A stretch of DNA of 64,000 nt, taken from NCBI RefSeq assembly GCF_000975055.1, contig NZ_BBRB01000003.1, positions 186,001-250,000 of the forward strand, in the 5' to 3' direction. Positions 8,513-16,394 of the stretch are shown here, one piece after another. Below the pieces are notes generated by a model that was not told where the DNA came from, did no database searches, and saw nothing but the letters and a program-made list of their open reading frames with translations. How positions within the stretch are numbered: the stretch's first letter is position 1; each line of letters opens with the position of its first letter. A program made the translations under genes and the position numbers. The DNA is from Demequina sediminicola (GTDB taxonomy: Bacteria; Actinomycetota; Actinomycetes; Actinomycetales; Demequinaceae).

Positions 8513-9493
8513 ATGGTTCCTTCCGCTCCCACTGTGATCTGCGCAGGTTTGTCAACGCTTGACGTGGTGCACCTCGTCGACGCAGTGCCGAGCGCCAATC
8601 AGAAGGCCGTCGCCCGAGAGTCCTTCATCGCGGCGGGCGGTCCGGCCACGAATGCTGCTGTTGCCGCGGCCCGCTGTGGCTCAGCGACTGCCCTCATCAC
8701 CGCAGCACCAGAGGGTCCACTCACCGATATGGTGCGCACGGACCTGGCTGCTCACCACGTTGATCTCCGAGTGGAAGACGAATCGAGAGCCCTGCCGGTG
8801 GCAGCAATCATGGTGACGCGCGCGACGGGCGAACGTGCGGTGGTCTCGCCCACGGCATCGGCCGTCGACGTGCCTGTCACTCCCCCGGCCTTTGACCCGG
8901 AGTCTCACTTACATGGGGCGCGAGCCGTGCTGATCGATGGCTATCACCGTCACCTCTCCTTGCCACTCGCGTGGGCGGCCCGCGACGCGGGAATTCCCGT
9001 CATCCTTGACGCTGGCTCGTACAAGGCCCACACTCCGGAACTTCTGGACTCGGTGGACATCGCAGTGGTCTCGCACGACTTCACGTTCCCGGGGTCGTCA
9101 GGAGACGACCCCGACACGATTGAGCGATTGCTCGACGCGGGTGCGTCTGCCGCGGTGGTCACGCGCGGCGGAGGGCCGATGCTCGCAGCCGTCAAGGATG
9201 CCGGTGACGGCGGGACGGCTCTCACGGAAGTTCCAGTCGCTGCCGTCGAGGTCGTCGACACTCTGGGGGCTGGCGATTTCCTTCACGGCGCGCTCGCACA
9301 CCGCATTGCGCTGCTCGGTTGGGAACCGGCGCGCCTCGTTGTTGATCTGGCGTGGGCAAGCCGAGTGGTGGGCGTGTCCTTGAGGTCGTTCGGGACTCGC
9401 GCGTGGCTTGAGGAGGCCCTCCCGCCAGATGTGCCGGAGGGGCTCGATGCGCCCGCTGCACCCAACGCGCCCAAAGCACCCCCCGCCCGCTGA
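8513..9493 (+). CDS. PfkB family carbohydrate kinase
   Basis: A 326-residue ribokinase-fold sugar kinase. N-terminal CAGLSTLDVVHLV and AAGGPATNAAVAAARCG form the substrate-binding region; near the C-terminus VVDTLGAGDFLHGALAH is PfkB signature 2, with the anion hole GAGD and catalytic aspartate. The sugar is not predictable; ribose, fructose-like and nucleoside substrates all occur in the family. The C-terminus has a low-complexity Ala/Pro tail. It diverges from murA and is followed within 6 bases by a copy of a palindromic repeat. ATG at 8513 is preceded by AAGGAT. Confidence 0.87.
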   Translation: MVPSAPTVICAGLSTLDVVHLVDAVPSANQKAVARESFIAAGGPATNAAVAAARCGSATALITAAPEGPLTDMVRTDLAAHHVDLRVEDESRALPVAAIMVTRATGERAVVSPTASAVDVPVTPPAFDPESHLHGARAVLIDGYHRHLSLPLAWAARDAGIPVILDAGSYKAHTPELLDSVDIAVVSHDFTFPGSSGDDPDTIERLLDAGASAAVVTRGGGPMLAAVKDAGDGGTALTEVPVAAVEVVDTLGAGDFLHGALAHRIALLGWEPARLVVDLAWASRVVGVSLRSFGTRAWLEEALPPDVPEGLDAPAAPNAPKAPPAR

Positions 9494-9498
9494 GACAG

Positions 9499-9590
9499 TT
9501 TGAACCAAAGGTTCCCGGGACACGCCGCGTACATCCCGGCCGATGCTGACTCCACCGGCGCGTCGCAGCTCCCACCGGTTCGTAGTGTGA
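9499..9590 (+). repeat. palindromic repeat family 1, copy A
   Basis: An imperfect inverted repeat of about 92 bp. Outer arms read TTTGAACCAAAGG and ACCGGTTCGTAGTG, inner arms GGACACGCCG and CCGGCGCGTC. It begins 5 bases after the PfkB stop, in the convergent gap. Related copies lie at 29286-29377 and 30218-30315, all in the same orientation. Confidence 0.7.
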
Positions 9591-9679
9591 GGGCGCGGAG
9601 CCTGGCGCTGGCGATGGAGGGCGCGGGGCTTGGCAGTGTGTGGATCGCCGGCGCGAGGCTGGGGCGAGACCTGCCGCTA

Positions 9680-10525
9680 CTACGGTGTTGTGACGAAAAT
9701 GTCGAACAGGTGCGGATGGCGCGCATGCACCAGCGCCGCGAACACGACCGCATCGAACAGCAGGTGTACGGCGATGACATACGACAGTGACGTCCATCGC
9801 GCGAACAGCCACCCTTGAACGAGCGCAAACGGGACCGTGAACAGGGGTGCCCATTCGCGGTAGCCGAGCTCCCACAGGAACGATACAAACACCAGCGTCT
9901 GCAAGATGTTTGCGGGCCACAGCGAGAAGTGCCGACGCAACAGCGCAAACACGACGCAGATGAAGAAAAGCTCATCCCAGATGCCCACCGCGTTCACGCC
10001 GACAAACAGTCGAGCAATGTCGGTGTCGCCTGACAGGTCAGGCCAGTTCAAGTAGGCACCCGAGCTCAGGAAGTAGAACGGCAGCAGGAGGTACCCCACA
10101 AGCACCACGACGCCCAAGTAAATCCACTGCGCGCGCGTCCAGGACCGTCCCGTGCGCACCGGGAACTTGACTCCACCATGGCCGAAGACCCACCGTGCCA
10201 ACGCCCACGGCACCAGCACCGCCAGCGAGAGCGCCACAGTGAATCGAGCGATCCCTGCGTTCGAGAGGTCCGCTTCCAGAGAAATCATCGAAATGATGAT
10301 TTGACCCAGTGCAATGGCACTGAGGTCCTTCGCCAGTGAACGGTCAACGACGATCGCCAGGACTACGCCCAAAACCAGGGGAATGTACCCCTCGGGCCGC
10401 ATGTGCACCGCAAACAGCAAAATCGCAGCGCCGCAGACCAAAGCCGCTGCCGCCAAGCGAGCCCAGTCCCGCCCGGCGCGGAGGTCCAAAGAGGGGGTGA
10501 CCTGAGCATCGGCCGTCGGTGTCAT
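9680..10525 (-). CDS. CPBP-like (Abi) integral membrane protein
   Basis: About 281 residues with roughly eight hydrophobic segments. A segment WDELFFICVVFALLRRHF resembles the first conserved motif of CPBP intramembrane proteases, and HLLFDAVVFAALVHA the last, but the canonical EExxxR is degenerate (DELFFI). The family includes CAAX prenyl-type and glutamic intramembrane endopeptidases, often linked to bacteriocin immunity; activity here is uncertain. GTG at 10555 directly abuts the MATE stop, and ATGs at 10537 and 10525 are alternatives; the last is chosen because hydrophobic topology starts soon after. It is probably co-transcribed with the MATE gene. Confidence 0.6.
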   Translation of the reverse strand: MTPTADAQVTPSLDLRAGRDWARLAAAALVCGAAILLFAVHMRPEGYIPLVLGVVLAIVVDRSLAKDLSAIALGQIIISMISLEADLSNAGIARFTVALSLAVLVPWALARWVFGHGGVKFPVRTGRSWTRAQWIYLGVVVLVGYLLLPFYFLSSGAYLNWPDLSGDTDIARLFVGVNAVGIWDELFFICVVFALLRRHFSLWPANILQTLVFVSFLWELGYREWAPLFTVPFALVQGWLFARWTSLSYVIAVHLLFDAVVFAALVHARHPHLFDIFVTTP

Positions 10526-10555
10526 GGCCCCAAGCATGTCACGACGACCTTGCAC

Positions 10556-11908
10556 CTAAGTCCCAGCAGCGACCTTACGGGTGAGGCGCGGGTATGCCAA
10601 GCCGAGCGTGATCTGTCTCACAACGTTGAGTGCCAAGAAACTTGACCACACCACGCCGTTGGTCAGACCGCCGGCATAAAAGGCGGCAATGAGGAGCACG
10701 GGGACAAACACTCCGAGCACCGAGACTGCCATTGCGGCGAACATCATTCCCGCCTGGCCTGCGCCCAAGAACACTCCGTCCAGCCAGTAGGCACCCCACG
10801 AGAGCAACGGCAACAGGGCAATCCATGGCCAGTACTCAAGCGCGGTCGCTCTGACCTCCGGCAGGTCCGTCAGCAAGGTCAGGATTACTCCCCTGCCGAA
10901 CCAATACACGAGTGTCATAGCGATGCCGATGGCTGCCATGGGAAGCGCCGTCGCGATCACGGCTGCATGAAATTGCGGAACGTCTCCAGCTCCCGCGGCA
11001 TGAGATACGAGCGCCTCGGCAGCGTTGGCGTAGCCATCTAACGCGTATGACGCCAGATTCATCAACTGCAGCATGATGGCGTTGGCTGCCAGCACTTCAG
11101 GGCCAAAGTAGGAACCCACTGACGCAACAAAAGTCACCACTCCAGTGAGCAGCGCCGTACGACCCATGAGGGCGCCGTTGAAGCGAAGCAAGACTCCCCA
11201 GCCATGACGCAGAGTGTGGTCGCGCCAGTCGCGGAAGGTCGCACGCTGAGAAGCATTGAGGCTGCGCCACAGCAGTGTCACCGCGAGCGCCGCGCCGATG
11301 ATCTCGGAGCCAAAAGTTCCCCACGCCGCACCCGTGGCGCCCAGACCCGCACCGCCCACCAGAATCAGGTCCAGGACGATGTTGGCCACGGCTTGGGTGG
11401 TGGCGATCACGAGCGGGATTCGGGTGTTCTTGGCGCCGATGAAATAGCCCGAGACCACCAATGTCATGAGCAACGCGGGCAAGCTCAGTCCACGGATCAA
11501 GGTGTAGGCGATTGCCGCGTCTCGCGCGTCGCCGGGCGGAGCGAGGATACTCAAGATCCCGGGAACCACAACCCACATGACGATCAGCCACAACGCAGCC
11601 AGCGCCAAAGCCAGCCCAAACGCACGCTGGACGTGACGCACGGCGCCTTGAGCGTCGTTCCGGCCGAGCGCCCGGCCTACGAGCGAGGTAGTGCCGGTAC
11701 GCAGGAAAGCAAAGATCCAGAACAGCGTCGAGACCACGGCTGCACCGAGGCCCACCGCGCCGATGTCGGTGGCTGTCGCGAAGTGGCCAAGCGCGGCGGT
11801 GTCCACAAGTCCCGCGATGGGGACGGCAATGTTGGACGCAATGGCCGGTAAAGCAAGCGACGCCGCGGCCCGATGCGGTAGCGGTCGGGCGACACGGCGT
11901 CGCTTCAT
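10556..11908 (-). CDS. MATE family efflux transporter (DinF-like)
   Basis: A 450-residue transporter with about 12 membrane segments, starting ALPAIASNIAVPIAGLVDTAALGHF, the conserved first helix of MATE/DinF exporters, which use cation gradients to expel cationic drugs or metabolites. LVGRALGRNDAQGA and the repeated half-structure support the call. It begins 11 bases after the leuD stop, with AAGGA ahead of the ATG, so it may be read through from leuCD. The pair with the downstream CPBP-like gene interrupts the usual leuD-to-murA neighbourhood of actinobacteria. Confidence 0.88.
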   Translation of the reverse strand: MKRRRVARPLPHRAAASLALPAIASNIAVPIAGLVDTAALGHFATATDIGAVGLGAAVVSTLFWIFAFLRTGTTSLVGRALGRNDAQGAVRHVQRAFGLALALAALWLIVMWVVVPGILSILAPPGDARDAAIAYTLIRGLSLPALLMTLVVSGYFIGAKNTRIPLVIATTQAVANIVLDLILVGGAGLGATGAAWGTFGSEIIGAALAVTLLWRSLNASQRATFRDWRDHTLRHGWGVLLRFNGALMGRTALLTGVVTFVASVGSYFGPEVLAANAIMLQLMNLASYALDGYANAAEALVSHAAGAGDVPQFHAAVIATALPMAAIGIAMTLVYWFGRGVILTLLTDLPEVRATALEYWPWIALLPLLSWGAYWLDGVFLGAGQAGMMFAAMAVSVLGVFVPVLLIAAFYAGGLTNGVVWSSFLALNVVRQITLGLAYPRLTRKVAAGT

Positions 11909-11919
11909 AGAGTCAATCC

Positions 11920-12558
11920 TTAGTTCACGGGGCGTGCAGCCTCAATGTGCTCCTTGGGCTCCGTCTTAGCAGGCAGCGTCTTGGGGCGCCATGCGTCACG
12001 GGTGCCTTCGAAGGCAGTGATGTCTTCTTCGTGCTTCAGCGTAAGGCCAATGTCATCCAGGCCCTCCATCAGACGCCAGCGCACATAGTCGTCGACCTCG
12101 AAGGAGACAGTGATGTCGCCACAGGTGACGGTGCGGTCCTCGAGGGACACCGTCAATTCCTTGCCAGGCTCGGCTTCGAGAGCCTTCCACAGCAGCTCGA
12201 TGTCCGACTGCTCCACCACGGCTGCGAGGAGACCCTGCTTGCCCGAGTTGCCGCGGAAAATGTCAGCGAAGCGCGATGCGATAACGACCTTGAAGCCGTA
12301 GTCCTTGAGCGCCCACACTGCGTGCTCACGCGACGAGCCGGTGCCGAAGTCGGGACCAGTGACGAGAACGGTGCCGTTCTTGTACGCCTCCTGGTTGAGG
12401 ATGAAGTTCTCATCACCGCGCCAGGCGGCAAAGAGCGCGTCCTCAAAGCCCGTGCGCGTCACGCGCTTGAGGTAGACAGCGGGGATGATCTGGTCAGTGT
12501 CGACGTTGGAGCGACGCAGCGGAACGCCGGCGCCGGTGTGAGTCGTGAACTTTTCCAT
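11920..12558 (-). CDS. leuD: 3-isopropylmalate dehydratase small subunit
   Basis: LeuD with LeuC isomerises 2- to 3-isopropylmalate in leucine synthesis, and in citramalate pathways also citramalate. The 212 residues contain [24 protein letters not shown] and [17 protein letters not shown], the swivel-domain signature of the aconitase family. RBS AAGGAG lies 7 bases before the ATG at 12558. It follows leuC after 12 bases. A role in isoleucine synthesis through cimA (at about 60 kb) is possible but inferred. Confidence 0.96.
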   Translation of the reverse strand: MEKFTTHTGAGVPLRRSNVDTDQIIPAVYLKRVTRTGFEDALFAAWRGDENFILNQEAYKNGTVLVTGPDFGTGSSREHAVWALKDYGFKVVIASRFADIFRGNSGKQGLLAAVVEQSDIELLWKALEAEPGKELTVSLEDRTVTCGDITVSFEVDDYVRWRLMEGLDDIGLTLKHEEDITAFEGTRDAWRPKTLPAKTEPKEHIEAARPVN

Positions 12559-12570
12559 GACGTATCTCCT

Positions 12571-14004
12571 TTACGCGGAGGCGCCGACGAGGACGTCAGC
12601 GTCTTCCAGGTCAGCGGGGCTGGACAGGGTTCCGCGTACTGCGGTGGCAGCTGCGACGAGAGGGCTGACCAGGTGCGTACGGCCACCCTTACCCTGACGT
12701 CCCTCAAAGTTGCGGTTCGAGGTGGAGGCGCTGCGCTCCTCGGGCTTGAGCTGGTCGGGGTTCATACCCAGGCACATTGAGCAACCCGCGTTGCGCCACT
12801 CAGCACCGAAGTCGATGAAGACCTTGTCCAGGCCTTCAGCCTCGGCCTGCAGGCGGACACGTGCCGACCCCGGCACCACCAGGAAGCGCGTGTTGGGCGC
12901 CTTGGTGCGACCCTGAATGATCTCTGCAGCGGCGCGCAGGTCCTCAATACGGCCGTTGGTGCACGAGCCCAGGAACACCGTGTCGATGTCGAGCGTGCGC
13001 AGCGGCTGACCGGGGGTGAGGCCCATGTACTTCAGCGCGTTCTCTGCAGCTTCGCGCTGGTCGGCGTCTGCGATGTCCTCGGGATTCGGAACGTTGGCGC
13101 TCAGGGGAAGACCCTGTCCGGGGTTGGTACCCCAGGTCACGAAGGGTTCCAGATCGGAGGCCTCGAGCGTTACCTCGGTGTCGAAGGTCGCGTCCTCGTC
13201 GGTGACCAGGCCCTTCCAGTTCTCGACAGCTGCGTCCCAGTCCGCACCCTCGGGGGCGTGGGGACGGCCCTTGACGTACTCGAAGGTGGTCTCGTCGGGC
13301 GCAATCAGACCGGCACGAGCGCCCGCCTCGATCGACATGTTGCACACGGTCATGCGCGCTTCCATCGACAGCGACTTGATGGCTTCGCCGCGGTACTCGA
13401 GGACGTAGCCCTGGCCGCCACCAGTACCGATCTTCGCGATGACCGCGAGGATGATGTCCTTGGCGGTGGTGCCCTCCGGCAGTTCGCCGTTGACGTTGAT
13501 GGCCATGGTCTTGAATGGCTTGAGGGGCAGGGTCTGGGTGGCGAGCACGTGCTCGACCTCAGAGGTGCCGATGCCGAAGGCCAGGGCGCCGAACGCGCCG
13601 TGGGTGGAGGTGTGCGAGTCGCCGCAGACCACGGTCATGCCGGGCATCGTCAGTCCCAGTTGGGGGCCGACGACGTGCACGACGCCTTGGTCGGCGTCGC
13701 CCAGCGAGTGCAGACGGATGCCGAATTCCTTGGCGTTGTTGCGCAAGGTGTCGATCTGCGTGCGGCTGGTGAGGTCCGCGATTGGCTTGTCGATGTCGAG
13801 GGTGGGGGTGTTGTGGTCCTCGGTCGCGATCGTGAGGTCGGGGCGACGCACCTGACGTCCTGCGAGACGGAGGCCTTCAAAGGCCTGGGGGCTGGTGACC
13901 TCGTGGCACATGTGCAGGTCGATGTAGATGAGGTCGGGCGCGCCGTCCTCACCTTGACGGACCAGGTGGCTGGCCCACAACTTCTCCGCGAGCGTGGTTC
14001 CCAT
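12571..14004 (-). CDS. leuC: 3-isopropylmalate dehydratase large subunit
   Basis: The large subunit carries the 4Fe-4S cluster of isopropylmalate isomerase. About 477 residues: [12 protein letters not shown] at the N-terminus, [24 protein letters not shown], cluster ligands in [10 protein letters not shown] and in [14 protein letters not shown], and a C-terminal [22 protein letters not shown]. The ATG at 14004 is chosen because GAGAGGTAG lies just upstream; the frame is open ten codons further. It diverges from ndgR across a 59-bp gap containing a palindrome. Confidence 0.97.
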   Translation of the reverse strand: MGTTLAEKLWASHLVRQGEDGAPDLIYIDLHMCHEVTSPQAFEGLRLAGRQVRRPDLTIATEDHNTPTLDIDKPIADLTSRTQIDTLRNNAKEFGIRLHSLGDADQGVVHVVGPQLGLTMPGMTVVCGDSHTSTHGAFGALAFGIGTSEVEHVLATQTLPLKPFKTMAINVNGELPEGTTAKDIILAVIAKIGTGGGQGYVLEYRGEAIKSLSMEARMTVCNMSIEAGARAGLIAPDETTFEYVKGRPHAPEGADWDAAVENWKGLVTDEDATFDTEVTLEASDLEPFVTWGTNPGQGLPLSANVPNPEDIADADQREAAENALKYMGLTPGQPLRTLDIDTVFLGSCTNGRIEDLRAAAEIIQGRTKAPNTRFLVVPGSARVRLQAEAEGLDKVFIDFGAEWRNAGCSMCLGMNPDQLKPEERSASTSNRNFEGRQGKGGRTHLVSPLVAAATAVRGTLSSPADLEDADVLVGASA

Positions 14005-14033
14005 GTCTACCTCTCGATTCTGCGAGTTCTGCA

Positions 14034-14048
14034 TCTCACCATCTGAGA
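14034..14048. promoter_or_regulatory. palindromic operator between leuC and ndgR
   Basis: TCTCA-N5-TGAGA is a perfect inverted repeat in the 59-bp divergent gap. A TAGTAT hexamer at 14052-14057 lies six bases before the ndgR ATG, suggesting a leaderless ndgR transcript. NdgR/LtbR-type IclR proteins are known to bind this divergent region in other actinobacteria, so this is the natural candidate site; assignment is inference. Confidence 0.5.
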
Positions 14049-14063
14049 CGCTAGTATCAACTT

Positions 14064-14783
14064 ATGGACAATCATAGCGGCGTTGGCGTCGTTGACAAGA
14101 CCGCAGCGATTCTTGCGGCGCTCGAAAAGGGCCCCGCCACACTTGCGGAACTCGTCTCGACTACCCACCTGGCCCGGCCCACTGTGCACCGCCTTGCCCT
14201 TGCACTCGAGCACCACCACCTCGTGGGGCGCGATGGCTCCGGGGCGTTCGTGCTGGGACGACGCTTCTCGCAGCTAGCGGCTTCCGTTGGCGAGGACCGC
14301 CTCGTGTCGGCTGCACTCCCAGTGCTCACCACGTTGCGTGACCGCACCGGCGAGTCCAGCCAGCTCTACCGCCCCCACGGGGACCAGCGCATTTGCATTG
14401 CGGCGGTCGATCGCCCCGTGGGCCTGCGTGACTCCATTCCCGTGGGCACCACGATGACCATGCACGCCGGATCCGCCGCGCAGGTTTTGCTTGCCTGGGC
14501 AGAACCTGAGCGCATGCACGCCGCCCTGGAGGGCTCTGCGTTTACCGCGCACGACCTGGAGCGGGTCCGCGGGCGCGGCTTCGCCGAATCGGCGGGAGAG
14601 CGCGAGGCTGGCGTGTCCTCGGTTTCCGCGCCCGTGTGGGGAACCGCCGGAACAGTCATTGCGGCCGTCTCGATCTCAGGACCCATCGAGCGCCTCAGCT
14701 CACATCCCGCTGGGGAGCACGCCGATGCGGTGGTCGACGCTGCCCGTCAACTCAGCGATGTCCTGCGAAGGACGGAGTCCTAG
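14064..14783 (+). CDS. ndgR: IclR family regulator of leucine genes (NdgR/LtbR-like)
   Basis: A 239-residue IclR-type regulator. Residues 1-65 form the winged helix (GVGVVDKTAAILAALEKGPATLAELV, ARPTVHRLALALEHHHLV), the rest the effector domain (IPVGTTMTMHAGSAAQVLLAWAEPER; GEREAGVSSVSAPVWG). The opening DNHSGVGVVDK and overall sequence closely resemble Streptomyces NdgR, which controls leuCD and amino-acid-dependent growth and is always divergent from leuC. The start codon has no Shine-Dalgarno sequence, consistent with leaderless transcription. The stop overlaps the convergent roadblock gene by 3 bases. Confidence 0.9.
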   Translation: MDNHSGVGVVDKTAAILAALEKGPATLAELVSTTHLARPTVHRLALALEHHHLVGRDGSGAFVLGRRFSQLAASVGEDRLVSAALPVLTTLRDRTGESSQLYRPHGDQRICIAAVDRPVGLRDSIPVGTTMTMHAGSAAQVLLAWAEPERMHAALEGSAFTAHDLERVRGRGFAESAGEREAGVSSVSAPVWGTAGTVIAAVSISGPIERLSSHPAGEHADAVVDAARQLSDVLRRTES

Positions 14784-15169
14784 CGACTAGCTGGCGCGAG
14801 TCCCGACAGCGCGCGAAGGTGCTCCGCCTCTACGCGCACAGTGTTCATCACGGACGCGCCCGTGGCGTCGACCGTCGGCTCAACCACGAGGGCCAAGAGG
14901 TGGCCGGCATCCACCGGTGCCACGACGAGCGTCCCAAGCTCGCCGCGCAGCACGGAAACCTCCGCGGCACCAAGACCGAATCCGTTCGTGGCCGTCGCTG
15001 CGAGTCCCAGCGTCGCGGCAGTCAGGGCCGCAGCACCGTCGCGGGCAGCGAACTGCACATCGTCGTAGAGCGCCAGACCATCGGTGCGAGCAATGATGAC
15101 GCGCTGTGTGCCGGGAATGCACTTCTTCAAGCGAGCAGCCGACATCATTCCGTGCTTTTCCAAGATCAT
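14780..15169 (-). CDS. roadblock/LC7 domain protein (cluster A)
   Basis: A 129-residue single-domain protein of the roadblock/LC7 (MglB-like) fold, beginning MILEKHGMMSAARLKKCIPGTQRVIIARTDGLALYDDV and containing the Ala-rich AATLGLAATA helix. Roadblock proteins act as GTPase-activating or scaffold partners of small GTPases. It overlaps the upstream GTPase gene by 4 bases, so the pair is coupled. It is clearly paralogous to the roadblock gene at 20389-20778, which has the same length, the same ARTDG(L/I)ALYDDV motif and the same position after a GTPase gene. Cellular target unknown. Confidence 0.82.
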   Translation of the reverse strand: MILEKHGMMSAARLKKCIPGTQRVIIARTDGLALYDDVQFAARDGAAALTAATLGLAATATNGFGLGAAEVSVLRGELGTLVVAPVDAGHLLALVVEPTVDATGASVMNTVRVEAEHLRALSGLAPASR

Positions 15170-15885
15170 GCGCGCCCCCCGTTGGAGTGACCCATGCGGC
15201 GATGCCCGTGGCTCCCTGGACTCTCCGCGTTTGTGCGCGCGTCGGCAAGTTCCAAAGTGTGCGCCAGCACTGCCTTGGATTCCTCACTGTCGCGCGGGTC
15301 GCAGTGCACAAGTGCCGAGCTGTCCACGCCAATGAAGCGGGCCAGATCTGGCGCCGAGATGGCGGTGCGGCTCCACCTGTTGGCCGCGACAACGAAGGGA
15401 ACCTGGGGCGCAAAGTACGCGAACCGCTTCATGATCCCCTTGAGTTGCGCCTGCGACTGCAACCGACTGACGTCCACCATCAGGATGTAGGCGACCATTC
15501 CCAGCCCCAGAATCGGCCACATGAAGCTGAAACGCTCTTGCCCAGGAGTGCCAAACAGTGTGACTGCTCGCTGTCCCCCGCGAGTCGGCACCTGGGCCGT
15601 GCCGTGGTCGAGTGCGACGGTGGTCTGCTCTTTGACCCTCGAGGTTTTGTCGGAGACGACTTGCTCAGCTCCCAGGGCATTTGCACACACTGTCGACACA
15701 AAGGTGGTCTTGCCGGCCCCAAATGGCCCGGAGACGACGATCTTGTGGACCGGCACCGCGCTCACGGGCACGGCGTGCGGCGTTCCGTTGAGTTGCGGGG
15801 TCGATTGCACCTGGTGCGCAGCATCCTGCATTTGCCTCCGCTGCTCTGCCTCGCCGTGTGGCCGAAATCGCACCGGGTTGACCAT
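15166..15885 (-). CDS. small GTPase / ATP-GTP-binding protein (MglA/CvnD-like, cluster A)
   Basis: A 239-residue Ras-like protein. After a 48-residue basic, Gln-rich N-terminal extension come the P-loop GPFGAGKTT, an EQTTVALDHGT switch region, GTPGQERFSFMW (G3-like) and a base-specificity element AANRW in place of NKxD. Such proteins in actinobacteria (conservon CvnD, MglA-like) work with roadblock partners at the membrane. RBS GGGAGG lies 7 bases before the ATG. Its partner roadblock gene overlaps it. It shares most of its core with the protein at 20775-21305; the N- and C-terminal extensions are unique to this copy. Confidence 0.85.
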   Translation of the reverse strand: MVNPVRFRPHGEAEQRRQMQDAAHQVQSTPQLNGTPHAVPVSAVPVHKIVVSGPFGAGKTTFVSTVCANALGAEQVVSDKTSRVKEQTTVALDHGTAQVPTRGGQRAVTLFGTPGQERFSFMWPILGLGMVAYILMVDVSRLQSQAQLKGIMKRFAYFAPQVPFVVAANRWSRTAISAPDLARFIGVDSSALVHCDPRDSEESKAVLAHTLELADARTNAESPGSHGHRRMGHSNGGRA

Positions 15886-16394
15886 CTACTTCCCTCCCAG
15901 GAAATCGCAGGCATAGTCCATGCCTAGACCGTGGTGTGTGGTGCACGCTGCAGCGCGTGCGTTCATCGCCACCGTTCCCCCGGTGAGTAGCGACGTCTCA
16001 CGTGGACTGGGCCCGCGAGAACGCTGGTGAGCCTACGGTATTGAGCCCTATACCTGCCACGATGGTTATACGCCCTGTGGACAACTCAGACAAATACGAC
16101 ACACGGCGGCGCACACTGCACAGTCGAGACCGCTGAGCACCGTGAGGGCACATAGGCGGACCACATGTAAGCCCGGAGCATCGCAAAACCGCACTCTGAT
16201 AGGCCTTTGGGTAGCCCTCGAGCAAAACTGAGCACTGGTATCCCGCCAGGTAATTCAGGAATCGAAACGCTATTAGTCAAAAGCCCTTCCCGCATCGAAT
16301 CGTTTCGTGTTACTTTCGCCACACGCCTCCTCCGGCAACGGTGCCGAGGGGGTGAGCAGCAGTTCCCCACCGAAGGCTCAAAGGAGAGCAACAC
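15886..16394. other. 509-bp divergent intergenic region upstream of the cellulase
   Basis: No convincing coding sequence. It should hold the promoters for the cluster A GTPase (leftward) and the GH9 cellulase (rightward). An AAAGGAG ribosome site stands at 16380-16386 before the GTG at 16395. CGAAACG (16263-16269) and CGTTTCG (16301-16307) are reverse complements of each other. The rest shows no feature I can name. Confidence 0.6.
16296..16307. promoter_or_regulatory. possible LacI-type operator upstream of the cellulase gene
   Basis: CGAATCGTTTCG is a near-palindrome (10 of 12 positions) with a central CG step, the style of LacI-family sites that control cellulase genes in actinobacteria. 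It is not the CebR/CelR consensus, and the regulator gene is not in the window. A weak inference. Confidence 0.3.
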
